DNA of 64,000 nt from Alphaproteobacteria bacterium (GTDB lineage: Bacteria > Pseudomonadota > Alphaproteobacteria > Rhodospirillales > Rhodospirillaceae): the NCBI GenBank assembly GCA_030835385.1, contig JAURPI010000033.1, positions 1 through 64,000 of the forward strand, read 5' to 3'. How positions within the stretch are numbered: position 1 is the first letter of the stretch; the number at the start of each line of letters is the position of its first letter. Made by a program: the position numbers and the translations under genes. The notes under the pieces are model-generated. The model was not told the DNA's origin. It saw only the letters and a list, made by a program, of their open reading frames with translations, and searched no databases. Shown one piece after another: positions 48,319-57,822 of this stretch.

Positions 48319-49290
48319 GTGCTGGAAAATACCGTTTCAATACTGGTCGATAGCGATCTTGCTGGGCAACGGCTTGATCGACTTCTAAGCGGTTGCGCTA
48401 CTGATCTCTCGAGAACACGCGTTAAATCACTTATTGAATCGGGATCCGTGACCGTCGACAGCAAAACGATAGAAGATCCAAATTATAGAGTGTCACAAGG
48501 AAATTCTATACTTCTAACGGTTCCAGAGCCGATAGAAGACCAACCTGAAGCGCAAGATATAGCTCTTGATATCTTGCACGAGGATGAACACCTGCTCGTG
48601 CTCAACAAGCCACCTGGACTCGTAGTGCACCCAGGAGCGGGCAACCCAGACAAAACACTCGTTAACGCTCTTCTTGCACATTGCGGCGAATCACTGCGAG
48701 GAATCGGTGGTGTTAAACGCCCAGGCATCGTGCATCGTATCGACAAAGACACGTCCGGACTGATGGTTGTTGCTAAGACAGATTCCGCTCACCACGGATT
48801 ATCTTCTCAATTTTCTGCTCACTCCATCGAACGACGCTACGACGCTTTGATTTGGGGTGCACCCTCACCCTTATCGGGCACAGTTTCTGGGCCGATTGGG
48901 CGAAGCTCAAAAAATCGAAAAAAGATGGCTGTGGTCAATAGCGGGGGCAAAGCGGCAACCACGCATTATCGCGTTCTTTATTCATTCGGAATGCTCGCAA
49001 GTCACGTTTCATGCGAACTTGAAACCGGCCGAACTCATCAAATTCGCGTCCACATGACCCACTTAGGCCATAGTTTAATTGGCGATCAACTCTATGGACG
49101 TGGCACAAAACGCGGCGTACCCGACAACATCCGAACAGCAATAGCCAAATTCAATCGTCAGGCCCTTCACGCCGCGACAATAGGCTTTCGCCACCCCGCA
49201 TCCAACGAAGATTTACGGTTTGAAGTGCCCGCGCCTGAAGACTTTCAGGTTCTACAAAATGAATTGAAAAAATACGTGCGGCCAAAGTAA
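48319..49290 (+). CDS. rluD: RluA-family RNA pseudouridine synthase (RluD type)
   Basis: A 323-residue enzyme that isomerises uridines in 23S rRNA. An N-terminal S4 domain (residues 16-65, RLDRLLSGCATDLSRTRVKSLIESG) precedes the catalytic domain, where Asp142 lies in VHRIDKDTSGLMVVAKT. LETGRTHQIRVHMTHLGHSLIGDQLYG completes the family signature. The start is GTG at 48319. Assignment as RluD rather than RluC rests on the general pattern and the neighbourhood. Confidence 0.9.
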   Translation: MLENTVSILVDSDLAGQRLDRLLSGCATDLSRTRVKSLIESGSVTVDSKTIEDPNYRVSQGNSILLTVPEPIEDQPEAQDIALDILHEDEHLLVLNKPPGLVVHPGAGNPDKTLVNALLAHCGESLRGIGGVKRPGIVHRIDKDTSGLMVVAKTDSAHHGLSSQFSAHSIERRYDALIWGAPSPLSGTVSGPIGRSSKNRKKMAVVNSGGKAATTHYRVLYSFGMLASHVSCELETGRTHQIRVHMTHLGHSLIGDQLYGRGTKRGVPDNIRTAIAKFNRQALHAATIGFRHPASNEDLRFEVPAPEDFQVLQNELKKYVRPK

Positions 49291-49625
49291 CCTGGCCATT
49301 CTCAGCTCAGTCCTCTTGAGCACTCTCGTATTGTTTTTCCTCAGGCTCATAACTGACTCGACGTCAGGCCCCCACTTTAACACCAACTCTTTTTGTTGGT
49401 CTTGTAAGGCTGCAATTCTGCGGTCCGCTGTCATTGTCATAAACTTAGAAACAATAGACGGTGTCGTCGCATAAATTTCCCAACCAAACGCAGTTCAGCC
49501 ATGGGGCGTCGTATTCTCGCACACACTGAGGACGTTTTACCGTCCTGCAAATATAATAGAACTCTCCATACCCCAACATATCTGCGTTACCGAAGCATTA
49601 ACCCTAGCCTCAAGGACTTACCCCC
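49291..49625. other. Intergenic region between rluD and purA
   Basis: 335 bp between two converging genes. A short hairpin ACCAAC/GTTGGT with a T-rich loop lies near 49382-49400, a possible bidirectional transcription stop. A 62-codon minus-strand frame (49252-49440) overlaps the end of rluD but lacks a ribosome-binding site and is rich in AGA/AGG codons, so I do not call it a gene. I see no RNA gene. Confidence 0.45.
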
Positions 49626-50915
49626 CTAATCCGCGAAGGGATCTCTCACCATTATGGTGTCTTCCCGTTCCGGGCTAGTGGACAAAAGGGCCACCGGAGC
49701 CTCAATAAGCTCCTCCACGCGGCGGATATACTTAATCGCTTCAGCTGGCAGGTCGGCCCAAGAGCGCGCGCCCTGCGTGCTTTGGCGCCAGCCATCAAGT
49801 GTTTCAAATATTGGCACTACGGCTGCTTGATCGGCCATAGAGGACGGAAAGCGCGACACCCGCTCTCCATTCAGCTCATAGGCGACACAAACTTTTAATT
49901 CCTCAAGCGTATCGAGAACATCAAGTTTTGTGAGCGCAATGCCCGTAATTCCACCCACTTTGATAGCTTGGCGGACCATCACGGCATCGAACCAGCCACA
50001 CCGACGTTGACGACCCGTTACTGTTCCAAACTCCCTACCCCGCTCTCCTAGGGTTTTACCTACTTCATCCTCAAGTTCGGTGGGAAATGGACCGGAACCG
50101 ACTCTAGTCGTGTATGATTTCGTGATACCTAGGACGTAGCCGACAGCTGCTGGCCCCAGACCGGCGCCAACAGCAGCCTGACCCGCAACAGTATTGGATG
50201 ATGTCACATACGGGTATGTGCCGTGATCGAGGTCCAACATCGTCCCTTGAGCACCTTCAAATAGAATGCGCTGGCCTTCCCGCCTCGCATCATCGAGTTT
50301 TTCCCAAGCCGCTATCGCATAGGGGAGAATTTTAGGAGCTAAGTCGGTTAGGTCTGAGACAATGTCGTCTCCACTCAGCTCTGGTTGACCGAGCCCTCGT
50401 AGCAAGGCGTTGTGGTGAGAGAGAAGGCGCTCCACTTTGAACGCAACAGTCTCCGGATCTTTGAGATCACAGACACGTATCGCCCGTCGTGCGACTTTAT
50501 CTTCGTATGCTGGTCCTATTCCGCGGCCAGTCGTTCCAATTTTTTTGCTTCCGGCCGCCTCTTCTCTGGCGAGATCTAGATTCCGATGTAAAGGAAGAAT
50601 CAGGCAAGCATTATCCGCAATATAAAGAACTTCAGGATTAACCCGCACACCTTGAGCTTTGACCCGCTCTATTTCTTCGAGCAAAGCCCATGCATCAATC
50701 ACCACTCCATTGCCAATGATTGATGGTTTGCCTCGCACCGTGCCCGAGGGCAAAAGACTCAGCTTGTAAGTCTGCCCATCGATGACAAGAGTATGGCCTG
50801 CGTTATGACCACCCTGGAAGCGCACGACAACATCCGCACGTTCCGATAGCCAATCGACCACCTTTCCCTTGCCTTCATCACCCCATTGGGCACCGACCAC
50901 CGCTACATTTGTCAT
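49626..50915 (-). CDS. purA: Adenylosuccinate synthetase
   Basis: A 429-residue GTP-dependent enzyme forming adenylosuccinate from IMP and aspartate. Motifs are [18 protein letters not shown] (phosphate loop and catalytic Asp), [47 protein letters not shown] and [12 protein letters not shown]. It starts 6 bp after hisZ, so the two are co-transcribed. Confidence 0.97.
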   Translation of the reverse strand: MTNVAVVGAQWGDEGKGKVVDWLSERADVVVRFQGGHNAGHTLVIDGQTYKLSLLPSGTVRGKPSIIGNGVVIDAWALLEEIERVKAQGVRVNPEVLYIADNACLILPLHRNLDLAREEAAGSKKIGTTGRGIGPAYEDKVARRAIRVCDLKDPETVAFKVERLLSHHNALLRGLGQPELSGDDIVSDLTDLAPKILPYAIAAWEKLDDARREGQRILFEGAQGTMLDLDHGTYPYVTSSNTVAGQAAVGAGLGPAAVGYVLGITKSYTTRVGSGPFPTELEDEVGKTLGERGREFGTVTGRQRRCGWFDAVMVRQAIKVGGITGIALTKLDVLDTLEELKVCVAYELNGERVSRFPSSMADQAAVVPIFETLDGWRQSTQGARSWADLPAEAIKYIRRVEELIEAPVALLSTSPEREDTIMVRDPFAD

Positions 50916-50921
50916 GCCCGA

Positions 50922-52082
50922 TTATCTTTCGTTGGGTACATCAACGACTTCTCCATCCTTCAGCATTTTTGAGCAGCCTAAAATTCTCGCTTCTGCCAAC
51001 ATATCAGCGTCTTTGGTAAGCGAAGCGCGTACTCTAAAGCCATCATCCTGTAATTTACTTATTGCGTTTCGTGGCGTTCCATAAGGTGTATAGACGCAAG
51101 GCCTCACGGAGCCTTTTGGTGCGACAGGCAAAAGGGCATCCATAAATAGGGTCGCTCCAGTCGCGGGCTCAGATACTTTGTCACCATGACTAACCGCATA
51201 CCGTCCACCGCGACCAATCTCCCGCGTACTGCCTTTCGCAAACAGAAAAAATGTCACGCCAGTATGGTACTGCAGACCGCGGTTTTCCACGAGATCAATC
51301 GTAAGTGCCAACTCAGGTGTCTCTGCCTTTACAGTATCCGCGACAGCAAACAGAGTTTTTAGATGCTCTGCAGCGGCGGCAGGAAGGTCAACCCTAGCTA
51401 ATGAGTCCCTCGCGACGTTTAACGGTCCAGATGCTTCAACCAAAGCGCAAAGTAGGTCAGATTGACTGCCCCCTAGTTTTCGAATCTCTGCCGCATCTTT
51501 ATGATTGAGCGCCCCGTAAAGCGCTTCTATCTCGTCTTCGTTGAGCTCTGAGGTTTCCAACAAGGCCGGTACGAGCGGAGGCAAGGCTAAGTCCACCGTT
51601 AGGTCTTTGACACCCACATCTGCGACTGCCTGCGCCGCCACAATTATCGCTTCGGCATCTGCGGCTACGCTATCCGGACCGATCAACTCAAACCCGACTT
51701 GTGTGAACTGCCGGTCTGGGCGTAATTGATGCCCCTTAACGCGAAGCACCTGACCTGCGTACATGAGACGCAATGGTCGGGGCACTTTCTGGAGACGGGT
51801 GGATGCCAATCGAGCAATTTGCGCCGTAACGTCTGCTCGAATACCAAGTGTTCTCTGAGATATGGGGTCAACCATCCTGAATATACGGTCAGCCGTTGCT
51901 GCTCCCATGCCAGCCAGGAGGGTGCTCTCAAATTCAACAAGAGGCGGCGACACACGGTCGTAGCCGTTCGCGTTAAACGACGCCGTAAGAAGTTCCACTA
52001 AGGCCGCCTCTGCGGCGGCATCAGGGGGAAGCACGTCGCGCAAGCCTTCGGGCAGCAAGGTCGGACTGGCTGTTTCGGACAT
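50922..52082 (-). CDS. hisZ: ATP phosphoribosyltransferase regulatory subunit HisZ
   Basis: A 386-residue paralogue of histidyl-tRNA synthetase that activates the short form of HisG in the first step of histidine synthesis. It has the class II synthetase core (LPEGLRDVLPPDA, FRMVDPISQRTLGIRADVTAQIARLA, RLMYAGQVLRVK, FTQVGFELIG) and GRGGRY, but lacks the anticodon-binding domain of true synthetases. The frame is open 20 codons upstream; the ATG at 52082 before SETASPTLLPEG is preferred. hisG is not in the window. Confidence 0.92.
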   Translation of the reverse strand: MSETASPTLLPEGLRDVLPPDAAAEAALVELLTASFNANGYDRVSPPLVEFESTLLAGMGAATADRIFRMVDPISQRTLGIRADVTAQIARLASTRLQKVPRPLRLMYAGQVLRVKGHQLRPDRQFTQVGFELIGPDSVAADAEAIIVAAQAVADVGVKDLTVDLALPPLVPALLETSELNEDEIEALYGALNHKDAAEIRKLGGSQSDLLCALVEASGPLNVARDSLARVDLPAAAAEHLKTLFAVADTVKAETPELALTIDLVENRGLQYHTGVTFFLFAKGSTREIGRGGRYAVSHGDKVSEPATGATLFMDALLPVAPKGSVRPCVYTPYGTPRNAISKLQDDGFRVRASLTKDADMLAEARILGCSKMLKDGEVVDVPNER

Positions 52083-52202
52083 GACTTTCAGGCCTGAGTG
52101 GAACTGGAGCGTGGAAGAAGTCTGGAGGTAAATAGCCCCCAATTCGTTCTCCGAGTTCTACCGGCCTAGCCGGATCAGGGCAATGGAAATTCCCAAAAAG
52201 AC

Positions 52203-53780
52203 TTAGAAAACCAACGTTTGGGCCTGTTGGACCTGAGGCAAGTCACGCACCTTGGCCAGCAAAGAATCGTCAATTTCCTGGTCGAGCTGCAATAAGGCGA
52301 TGGCATCACTACCTTTAGTGGGCCGACCCAAGTGGAACGACGCAATATTGACACCGGCATCGCCCAGCGCGGTCCCCAACTCACCAATAAAGCCAGGCTT
52401 ATCGTCATTTATGACGTAGAGCATGTGAGGGCCGACCTCAGCTTCCAAATTGATACCATTTACATCAACCAACCTAGGCAGGCTATCGCCAAACAAGGTT
52501 CCAGATATGGTTCGCGTCTGCCGTTCCGTCGTGACTGTCAGAGAGATTAATGTGTGGTAGCGATCACTCCCATCTTTCTTAACTTCATTAATTTCGATAT
52601 CGCGCTCACGGGCAATCACGGGCGCATTCACCATATTTACGCTTTCCATCAACGGTGACAGCAAACCTTGGATGGCGATCGAGGAGAGTGGTCGCGTATT
52701 GAGATCGGCCACCGCTCCAGAATAGGCAATTGATACCTTACTGATGCTGCTCTGCGTAATTTGACCGGCGAAGCTGCCGAGTTGTTCAGCGAGCTTTAGA
52801 TACGGTTTTAATCGGGGAGCGTCTTCGGCGCTCACCGAGGCCATATTCAAAGCATTGGTTACAGCACCAGATACTAAGTAATCTGATATTTGTTCGGCGA
52901 CCTGAATGGCGACGTTCTCTTGTGCTTCGGAGGTCGAGGCTCCCAGGTGCGGCGTGCACACGACATTTTCCATGCCAAACAGGATATTTTCTTTAGCTGG
53001 CTCTTCTTCGAACACATCAAAAGCCGCGCCGGCGACATGGCCGTCTTCGAGAGCTTTCTTTAGATCCGCCTCAACAACAAGACCGCCGCGTGCGCAGTTG
53101 ATAATGCGAACACCCTTTTTCATTGTTCCTATCGCCGCCGCGTCGATCAGACCTTTTGTTTGGTCAGTGAGCGGCGTATGCAAAGTGATAAAGTCAGCCC
53201 GAGCAAATAGTTCATTCAACTCCGCTTTCTCAACGCCGAGCTCAACCGCCCTATCCGCCGATAGATAAGGATCAAACGCAGCCACTTTCATCTTTAGGCC
53301 AAGAGCACGGTTGGCGACGATGGAACCGATGTTACCGCAACCCACAAGCCCTAGCGTCTTTCCGTACAACTCGACACCCATAAAACGGGATTTTTCCCAT
53401 TTGCCCTGATGTGTCGACTCGTTTGCCTGCGGGATCTGCCGTGCCAACGCCATCATCATAGAAATTGCGTGTTCTGCGGTTGTGATAGCGTTACCGAATG
53501 GCGTGTTCATAACCACAACACCATTCTGCGTCGCTGCCGGTGTGTCGACATTATCGACGCCGATACCAGCTCGACCAACGACCTTAAGGTTGGTAGCCGC
53601 TGCCAGAACTTCGGGCGTAACTTTAGTCGAAGACCTAATCGCGAGTCCGTCGTACTCACCGATACAAGCAATGAGTTCTTCTGGGGTCATACCCGTTTTA
53701 ACATCAACGTCTACACCGCGATCCTGAAAGACCTTTACAGCTTGCTCGCTCAACTTGTCTGAAATTAGTACTTTAGGCAT
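52203..53780 (-). CDS. serA: D-3-phosphoglycerate dehydrogenase
   Basis: A 525-residue enzyme for the first step of serine synthesis. The NAD-binding motif is LGLVGCGNIGSIVANRALGL; catalytic residues lie in NCARGGLVVE and CTPHLGASTSEAQENVA. An intervening domain and a C-terminal ACT domain (MLYVINDDKPGFIGELGTALGDAG) make it the long form, where serine often inhibits. It starts 4 bp after serC, so the two are one operon. A small CCGGC/GCCGG palindrome near 52160 lies downstream without a T tract. Confidence 0.96.
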   Translation of the reverse strand: MPKVLISDKLSEQAVKVFQDRGVDVDVKTGMTPEELIACIGEYDGLAIRSSTKVTPEVLAAATNLKVVGRAGIGVDNVDTPAATQNGVVVMNTPFGNAITTAEHAISMMMALARQIPQANESTHQGKWEKSRFMGVELYGKTLGLVGCGNIGSIVANRALGLKMKVAAFDPYLSADRAVELGVEKAELNELFARADFITLHTPLTDQTKGLIDAAAIGTMKKGVRIINCARGGLVVEADLKKALEDGHVAGAAFDVFEEEPAKENILFGMENVVCTPHLGASTSEAQENVAIQVAEQISDYLVSGAVTNALNMASVSAEDAPRLKPYLKLAEQLGSFAGQITQSSISKVSIAYSGAVADLNTRPLSSIAIQGLLSPLMESVNMVNAPVIARERDIEINEVKKDGSDRYHTLISLTVTTERQTRTISGTLFGDSLPRLVDVNGINLEAEVGPHMLYVINDDKPGFIGELGTALGDAGVNIASFHLGRPTKGSDAIALLQLDQEIDDSLLAKVRDLPQVQQAQTLVF

Positions 53781-53784
53781 TTCG

Positions 53785-54954
53785 TTATCCTACATGCTCT
53801 GTCATCACTTGCCCGTACGCCCATTCGAGCCACGGACAAAGCGATTCTATGTCGGCGGTCTCAATTGTCGCTCCACCCCATATTCTGAGTCCTGGTGGAG
53901 CGTCGCGATACGCGCCGATGTCAAATGCCGCTCCTTCCGTATCAAGCAAAGACACCATCTTCTTAGACGCCGCCGCTTGCGCACCCGCGTCCAACGCTAC
54001 AAACCAGTCCGCCACGATAGTCAGGCAAATAGAAGTGCAGGACCGCGTTGAGTCATCGGTCGCAAGGAATTCAACCCAGTCGGTTTTTTCAACCCAATTG
54101 GCGAGCGCAGATAAATTTGCTTCTGAGCGTTTAACGAGAGCAGCTTGCCCGCCCTCGCCTTCAACCCATTTCAATGCATCAATCGCATCTTCCACACAAA
54201 GCATGGATACCGTGTTGATGGTCACACCTGAAAAGATGTCCGCGTTGAACTTACCGCCTTTTGCCATCCTAAAAAGCTTGGGCATTGGCCAGGGCGGAGC
54301 GTAACTCTCAAGACGCTGCACTGCTCGAGGGCTCAGAATAAGCATCCCGTGTTGCGCTTCGCCGCCCAACACTTTTTGCCACGAGTAGGTGATGACATCG
54401 AGTTTTGACCAAGCCAGGTCCATAGCGAACACTGCAGATGTCGCGTCACAGAATGTTAGCCCCTCGCGATCGTCAGGTATCCAGTCGCCGTTCGGCACCC
54501 GTACACCAGAAGTTGTGCCGTTCCAGGTGAAGATCACATCTCGGCCAAAATCAACCTGACCGAGGTCAGGCAGCGCTCCGTAATCCGCGTTCAAGGCTCG
54601 GACATCTTCAAGTTTCAGTTGTTTGACGACGTCTGAGACCCAGCCCTCACCAAAACTTTCCCAAGCCAACATATCCACACCGCGAGCCCCAAGCATGGAC
54701 CACATGGCCATTTCCATGGCGCCCGTATCAGAGCCAGGAACAATGCCAATGTAGTAATCGTCGGGTATTCCAAGGATTGTGCGCGACCGATCAGAAACCT
54801 CTTGAATACGCGCCTTTGCGGGCTTTGCCCGGTGCGACCTTCCAACCAGAGCGTCTGACAATGCCGAAACGCTCCAACCTGGCCGTTTCGCGCATGGACC
54901 AGAGGAAAAATTGGGGTTATTGGGGCGCGAATTTGGCTTCGCAGCAATAGTCAT
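53785..54954 (-). CDS. serC: Phosphoserine aminotransferase
   Basis: A 389-residue PLP enzyme converting 3-phosphohydroxypyruvate to phosphoserine. It belongs to the long, alphaproteobacterial type: [17 protein letters not shown] at the N-terminus, [19 protein letters not shown], and the PLP lysine Lys194 in [14 protein letters not shown]. Its mRNA leader carries the serC RNA motif and a strong promoter lies upstream (separate entries). Confidence 0.96.
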   Translation of the reverse strand: MTIAAKPNSRPNNPNFSSGPCAKRPGWSVSALSDALVGRSHRAKPAKARIQEVSDRSRTILGIPDDYYIGIVPGSDTGAMEMAMWSMLGARGVDMLAWESFGEGWVSDVVKQLKLEDVRALNADYGALPDLGQVDFGRDVIFTWNGTTSGVRVPNGDWIPDDREGLTFCDATSAVFAMDLAWSKLDVITYSWQKVLGGEAQHGMLILSPRAVQRLESYAPPWPMPKLFRMAKGGKFNADIFSGVTINTVSMLCVEDAIDALKWVEGEGGQAALVKRSEANLSALANWVEKTDWVEFLATDDSTRSCTSICLTIVADWFVALDAGAQAAASKKMVSLLDTEGAAFDIGAYRDAPPGLRIWGGATIETADIESLCPWLEWAYGQVMTEHVG

Positions 54955-54998
54955 GGATGCGGGGCCTTCCTAAGACAGACTAACGGGTGGGTTTAGCC
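54955..54998 (-). ncRNA. serC leader RNA motif (candidate)
   Basis: Directly before the serC ATG the minus strand forms two small consecutive hairpins: GGCUAA/UUAGUC around a nine-base ACCCACCCG loop (54978-54998), then GUCUU/AAGGC around AGG (54964-54976), followed by CCCGCAUCC and the start codon. This layout, position and organism group match the known serC motif of Alphaproteobacteria as I remember it. Its ligand and mechanism are unknown; occluding the ribosome site is possible because AGGAAGG lies in the second hairpin. Confidence 0.65.
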
Positions 54999-55037
54999 AG
55001 CACACCAAGACCTGGTCAACTGGATGAATGGGCGCGG

Positions 55038-55066
55038 ATACTACGTATGGCATGGGAGTGCGTCAA
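55038..55066 (-). promoter_or_regulatory. Promoter of serC-serA
   Basis: On the minus strand TTGACG (55061-55066), 17 bp, TAGTAT (55038-55043): the best sigma-70-type match I found. Transcription would start near 55031, giving a leader of about 77 nt that contains the whole serC motif. It lies just past the stop of the SLC13 gene. Confidence 0.65.
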
Positions 55067-55084
55067 CGCGCCCCTAGCGGATTT

Positions 55085-56962
55085 TCAAAGCCCCCAAAAC
55101 GAGGGTGCGATGAATGAAAAAGCCAGCCAAACCACGAAAACAAGAGGTAGGCCCCCTCGGACAAAATCACTGAACTGATACTGCCCCGGCCCCATCACAA
55201 GAAGGTTGGTCTGATATCCCATTGGAGTCGCAAATGAGCAGTTACACGCAAACAGGCATGTGACCGCAAATAGCCTAGGATCGATTCCTAAATTGGCCGC
55301 CAAACCCACGCCAATAGGCGTGAACAGAACCGCACAAGCATTGTTGCTCAGCACGTTAGTAAACAGCGCCACGACAAGAAAAAATACCGATAGCAGAACT
55401 GGGGGTGATGCGGAGCCAAATAGACCGACAAGGACATTGGCAAGATACGCGGCTCCGCCGGTCGCGGTCATAGCGGTACCCAATGCCAGTGATGTTCCAA
55501 CCAGCAGATAGATCGTGCGGTCGATAGCACGCCCGGCCTGACGTAAATTCATACACCCGGTGAGTATCATTGCCGTCGCAGCTGCAATGGCAGCTGTTGT
55601 TATACTGACGATACCGAGTGCGGCACAGCCAATCGATATGCCAAATATTGCGACGGCTCGTTTAGCATGGGTTCGATTGGGAACAATGTCTTTCGTGCCC
55701 GATATTAACACCACATCGCGCTCAGGTCTCAGGGCCTCCAGTCGGTCTGGACGACCCTTTAACAGCAGCACATCGCCGGATTGCAGTCGAATATCTGTCA
55801 TTCGGGCAGCAGACATTTGCGCGCGCCTCTGGATACCAAGAAAGATTGCCCGTTGGCTTTGCTGTAACTCGAATTGTTCCAACGTCAGCCCGACCATTCT
55901 TGATGTCGGCGTAATCATTGCTTCCACCAACACAGTATCGCGACCTTCTGGTAATTCTTCTTGATCTGCCTCTGCAGCTTCCTCGTACTCTTTGACCCGG
56001 GTTTCCTGTAAATCCAGCCCATAGGGCAATGGTGGATGGAAGAGACCTTGGTGCCGACTAGCAATCTCAGTAAGCGCCTGTCGAGTTGCCGCAACTACGA
56101 ATGTATCGCCGGCATGGATGGCATAATCATCAAAGGGAGGAAGAACAACTTTATCCCGCCGAAATATTGTCCTGACGGTCACACCAGGCAACGACTTAAA
56201 AGCGCCTGCTAAAGCCGACTCTCCCATGAGCCCAGAGTCAGCTGGCACCACAAACTGCGAGATGTAGTGACGCCCTACAGAAACATTGGACGACGCACCC
56301 TTACGCTCGGGCATGATGAGTGGAAGCACAAACAAGACGTAGAAAATAGCGATACCTGCGAGCATCAAACCTAAGGGGGTGATCTCAAAAAACGTAAGGG
56401 GTCGTAGCCCTTGTTGGCTCATTGAACTGGAAATCAACAGATTGGTGCTCGAACCAACAAGCGTGGTCATACCGCCAAGTATCGCCGCATAGGAAAGTGG
56501 CAACATTGTACGACTGGCTGACAATCCAGACTTTTGAGCAATCGACTGCAGAATGGGAATAAAAATTAGAACAATAGGCGTGTTGTTGAGGAACGCCGAT
56601 AAGATCCCCACAAGCGCAAGCACCAAGGCCAACAGCAGAATATTGGGCAACCGCGTTCGGCTTATCACGTTGCCCAAGCTTTCAAGGGCACCGGTTCTTA
56701 CAATCCCCTCACCCACGACCAGGAGAGCCATAACGGCGATTAAAGCAGGATTTGAGAACCCCCCGAGCAAAACCTCTGCATTGAGAAGGTTTACGTCATA
56801 CGTTCCAGTCAGCGGGACGATTTGAAAAAACAGAAGTAATATCGTCAGAACCAGAAGAGAACTGGCTTCCAAGGACAACCACTGGGTCACATAGAGTGTC
56901 AGCAGCATGACCGCGAGACCAAGAACGGTCCACATCTGTATGGTCGTCTCAAAGCCAGCCAT
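55085..56962 (-). CDS. SLC13-family permease with two TrkA-C domains
   Basis: A 625-residue inner-membrane transporter with about 11-12 helices in two blocks (residues 10-215 and 420-620). Between them are two RCK_C/TrkA-C regulatory domains (around 225-310 and 325-410; ending HAGDTFVVAATRQAL and LQSGDVLLLKGRPDRL). The core shows SNPALIAVMALLVVGEGIV and SSTNLLISSSMSQQGL. Substrates in this group include dicarboxylates, sulfate or sulfur compounds; none is fixed here. The ATG directly abuts the thiD stop (TAGATG). Confidence 0.88.
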   Translation of the reverse strand: MAGFETTIQMWTVLGLAVMLLTLYVTQWLSLEASSLLVLTILLLFFQIVPLTGTYDVNLLNAEVLLGGFSNPALIAVMALLVVGEGIVRTGALESLGNVISRTRLPNILLLALVLALVGILSAFLNNTPIVLIFIPILQSIAQKSGLSASRTMLPLSYAAILGGMTTLVGSSTNLLISSSMSQQGLRPLTFFEITPLGLMLAGIAIFYVLFVLPLIMPERKGASSNVSVGRHYISQFVVPADSGLMGESALAGAFKSLPGVTVRTIFRRDKVVLPPFDDYAIHAGDTFVVAATRQALTEIASRHQGLFHPPLPYGLDLQETRVKEYEEAAEADQEELPEGRDTVLVEAMITPTSRMVGLTLEQFELQQSQRAIFLGIQRRAQMSAARMTDIRLQSGDVLLLKGRPDRLEALRPERDVVLISGTKDIVPNRTHAKRAVAIFGISIGCAALGIVSITTAAIAAATAMILTGCMNLRQAGRAIDRTIYLLVGTSLALGTAMTATGGAAYLANVLVGLFGSASPPVLLSVFFLVVALFTNVLSNNACAVLFTPIGVGLAANLGIDPRLFAVTCLFACNCSFATPMGYQTNLLVMGPGQYQFSDFVRGGLPLVFVVWLAFSFIAPSFWGL

Positions 56963-57802
56963 CTAAGAGGGTCGCACTATCTCGTTGCTCACGCCAGGTC
57001 TCATCGTGTGTCCATGATTGAGCGGACCATACCCCTTACCTAATCCTGGTGCAGTCTCGATTGCGGTGATTACGAAATTCCGAGCACGCGCAACAGAATC
57101 AACAAGCGATAAGCCCTGAGCCAAACTGGTTGCAATCCCCGAAGCCAACGTACACCCCGTGCCATGCGTTGAGGTAGAATCAATTCGTGAGCTCTCGAAA
57201 GTCTGAATTTGATCCTCGGTTATCAGCATGTCGACAATGTGATCTCCCTCAAGGTGACCACCCTTTAACAGAACAGCTTGCGCGCCCAGTTTCAGCAGAT
57301 GACTTGCAGCCGCCTCCATATCAGCGACCGTCTTGACCTTTAGACCCGTTAGCACCTCTGCTTCGGGCAAATTCGGAGTGACGACAGCAGCGCCTGATAC
57401 AAGTTTATTCTTCAGAAAAGCTACGGCGTCATCAGTGATAAGTGAATGCCCACCTTTTGCAACCATAACCGGGTCAACAATGCGTGGAATATTTAGCCCC
57501 CATTTATCTAGCGCCGCCGCAATTGCAGCAATGACTTCAACAGACCCTAGCATCCCTGTCTTTATGATGTCGGCACCAATGTCTTTCAGGATTGATTCTA
57601 TCTGGGAGGACACAAATTGCGGCGGGACCGGCTGAACTCCGTGTACCCCTTTTGTGTTTTGGTCAGTAATTGCGGTTACCGCGGTTGCTGCATACCCACC
57701 CAGAGCCGTAACAGTTTTTATATCGGCCTGTATACCGGCACCACCACCTGAGTCAGACCCTGCGACAACAATAACTCGCCCGCGAAGCTGTAGCGCTGAC
57801 AT
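56963..57802 (-). CDS. thiD: Hydroxymethylpyrimidine (phosphomethylpyrimidine) kinase
   Basis: A 279-residue ribokinase-fold kinase of thiamine synthesis and salvage. It has VVAGSDSGGGAGIQADIKT, IIKTGMLGS, IVDPVMVAKGGHSLI, VTPNLPEAEVLTG, LLKGGHLEGD and the anion-hole block STHGTGCTLASGIA. It follows glmM by 20 bp and directly abuts the SLC13 gene. No thiamine riboswitch was seen upstream. Confidence 0.95.
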   Translation of the reverse strand: MSALQLRGRVIVVAGSDSGGGAGIQADIKTVTALGGYAATAVTAITDQNTKGVHGVQPVPPQFVSSQIESILKDIGADIIKTGMLGSVEVIAAIAAALDKWGLNIPRIVDPVMVAKGGHSLITDDAVAFLKNKLVSGAAVVTPNLPEAEVLTGLKVKTVADMEAAASHLLKLGAQAVLLKGGHLEGDHIVDMLITEDQIQTFESSRIDSTSTHGTGCTLASGIATSLAQGLSLVDSVARARNFVITAIETAPGLGKGYGPLNHGHTMRPGVSNEIVRPS

Positions 57803-57822
57803 GATGATCTCACTCCGAGCCG

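Noticed and set aside
49252-49440. 62-codon minus-strand frame between rluD and purA
   Set aside because: It overlaps the rluD 3' end, has no ribosome-binding site and uses AGA/AGG codons much more than the surrounding genes; borderline, but not supported as a gene.
52150-52175. Palindrome CCGGC/GCCGG downstream of serA as terminator
   Set aside because: The stem is five base pairs and no T tract follows in the minus direction.
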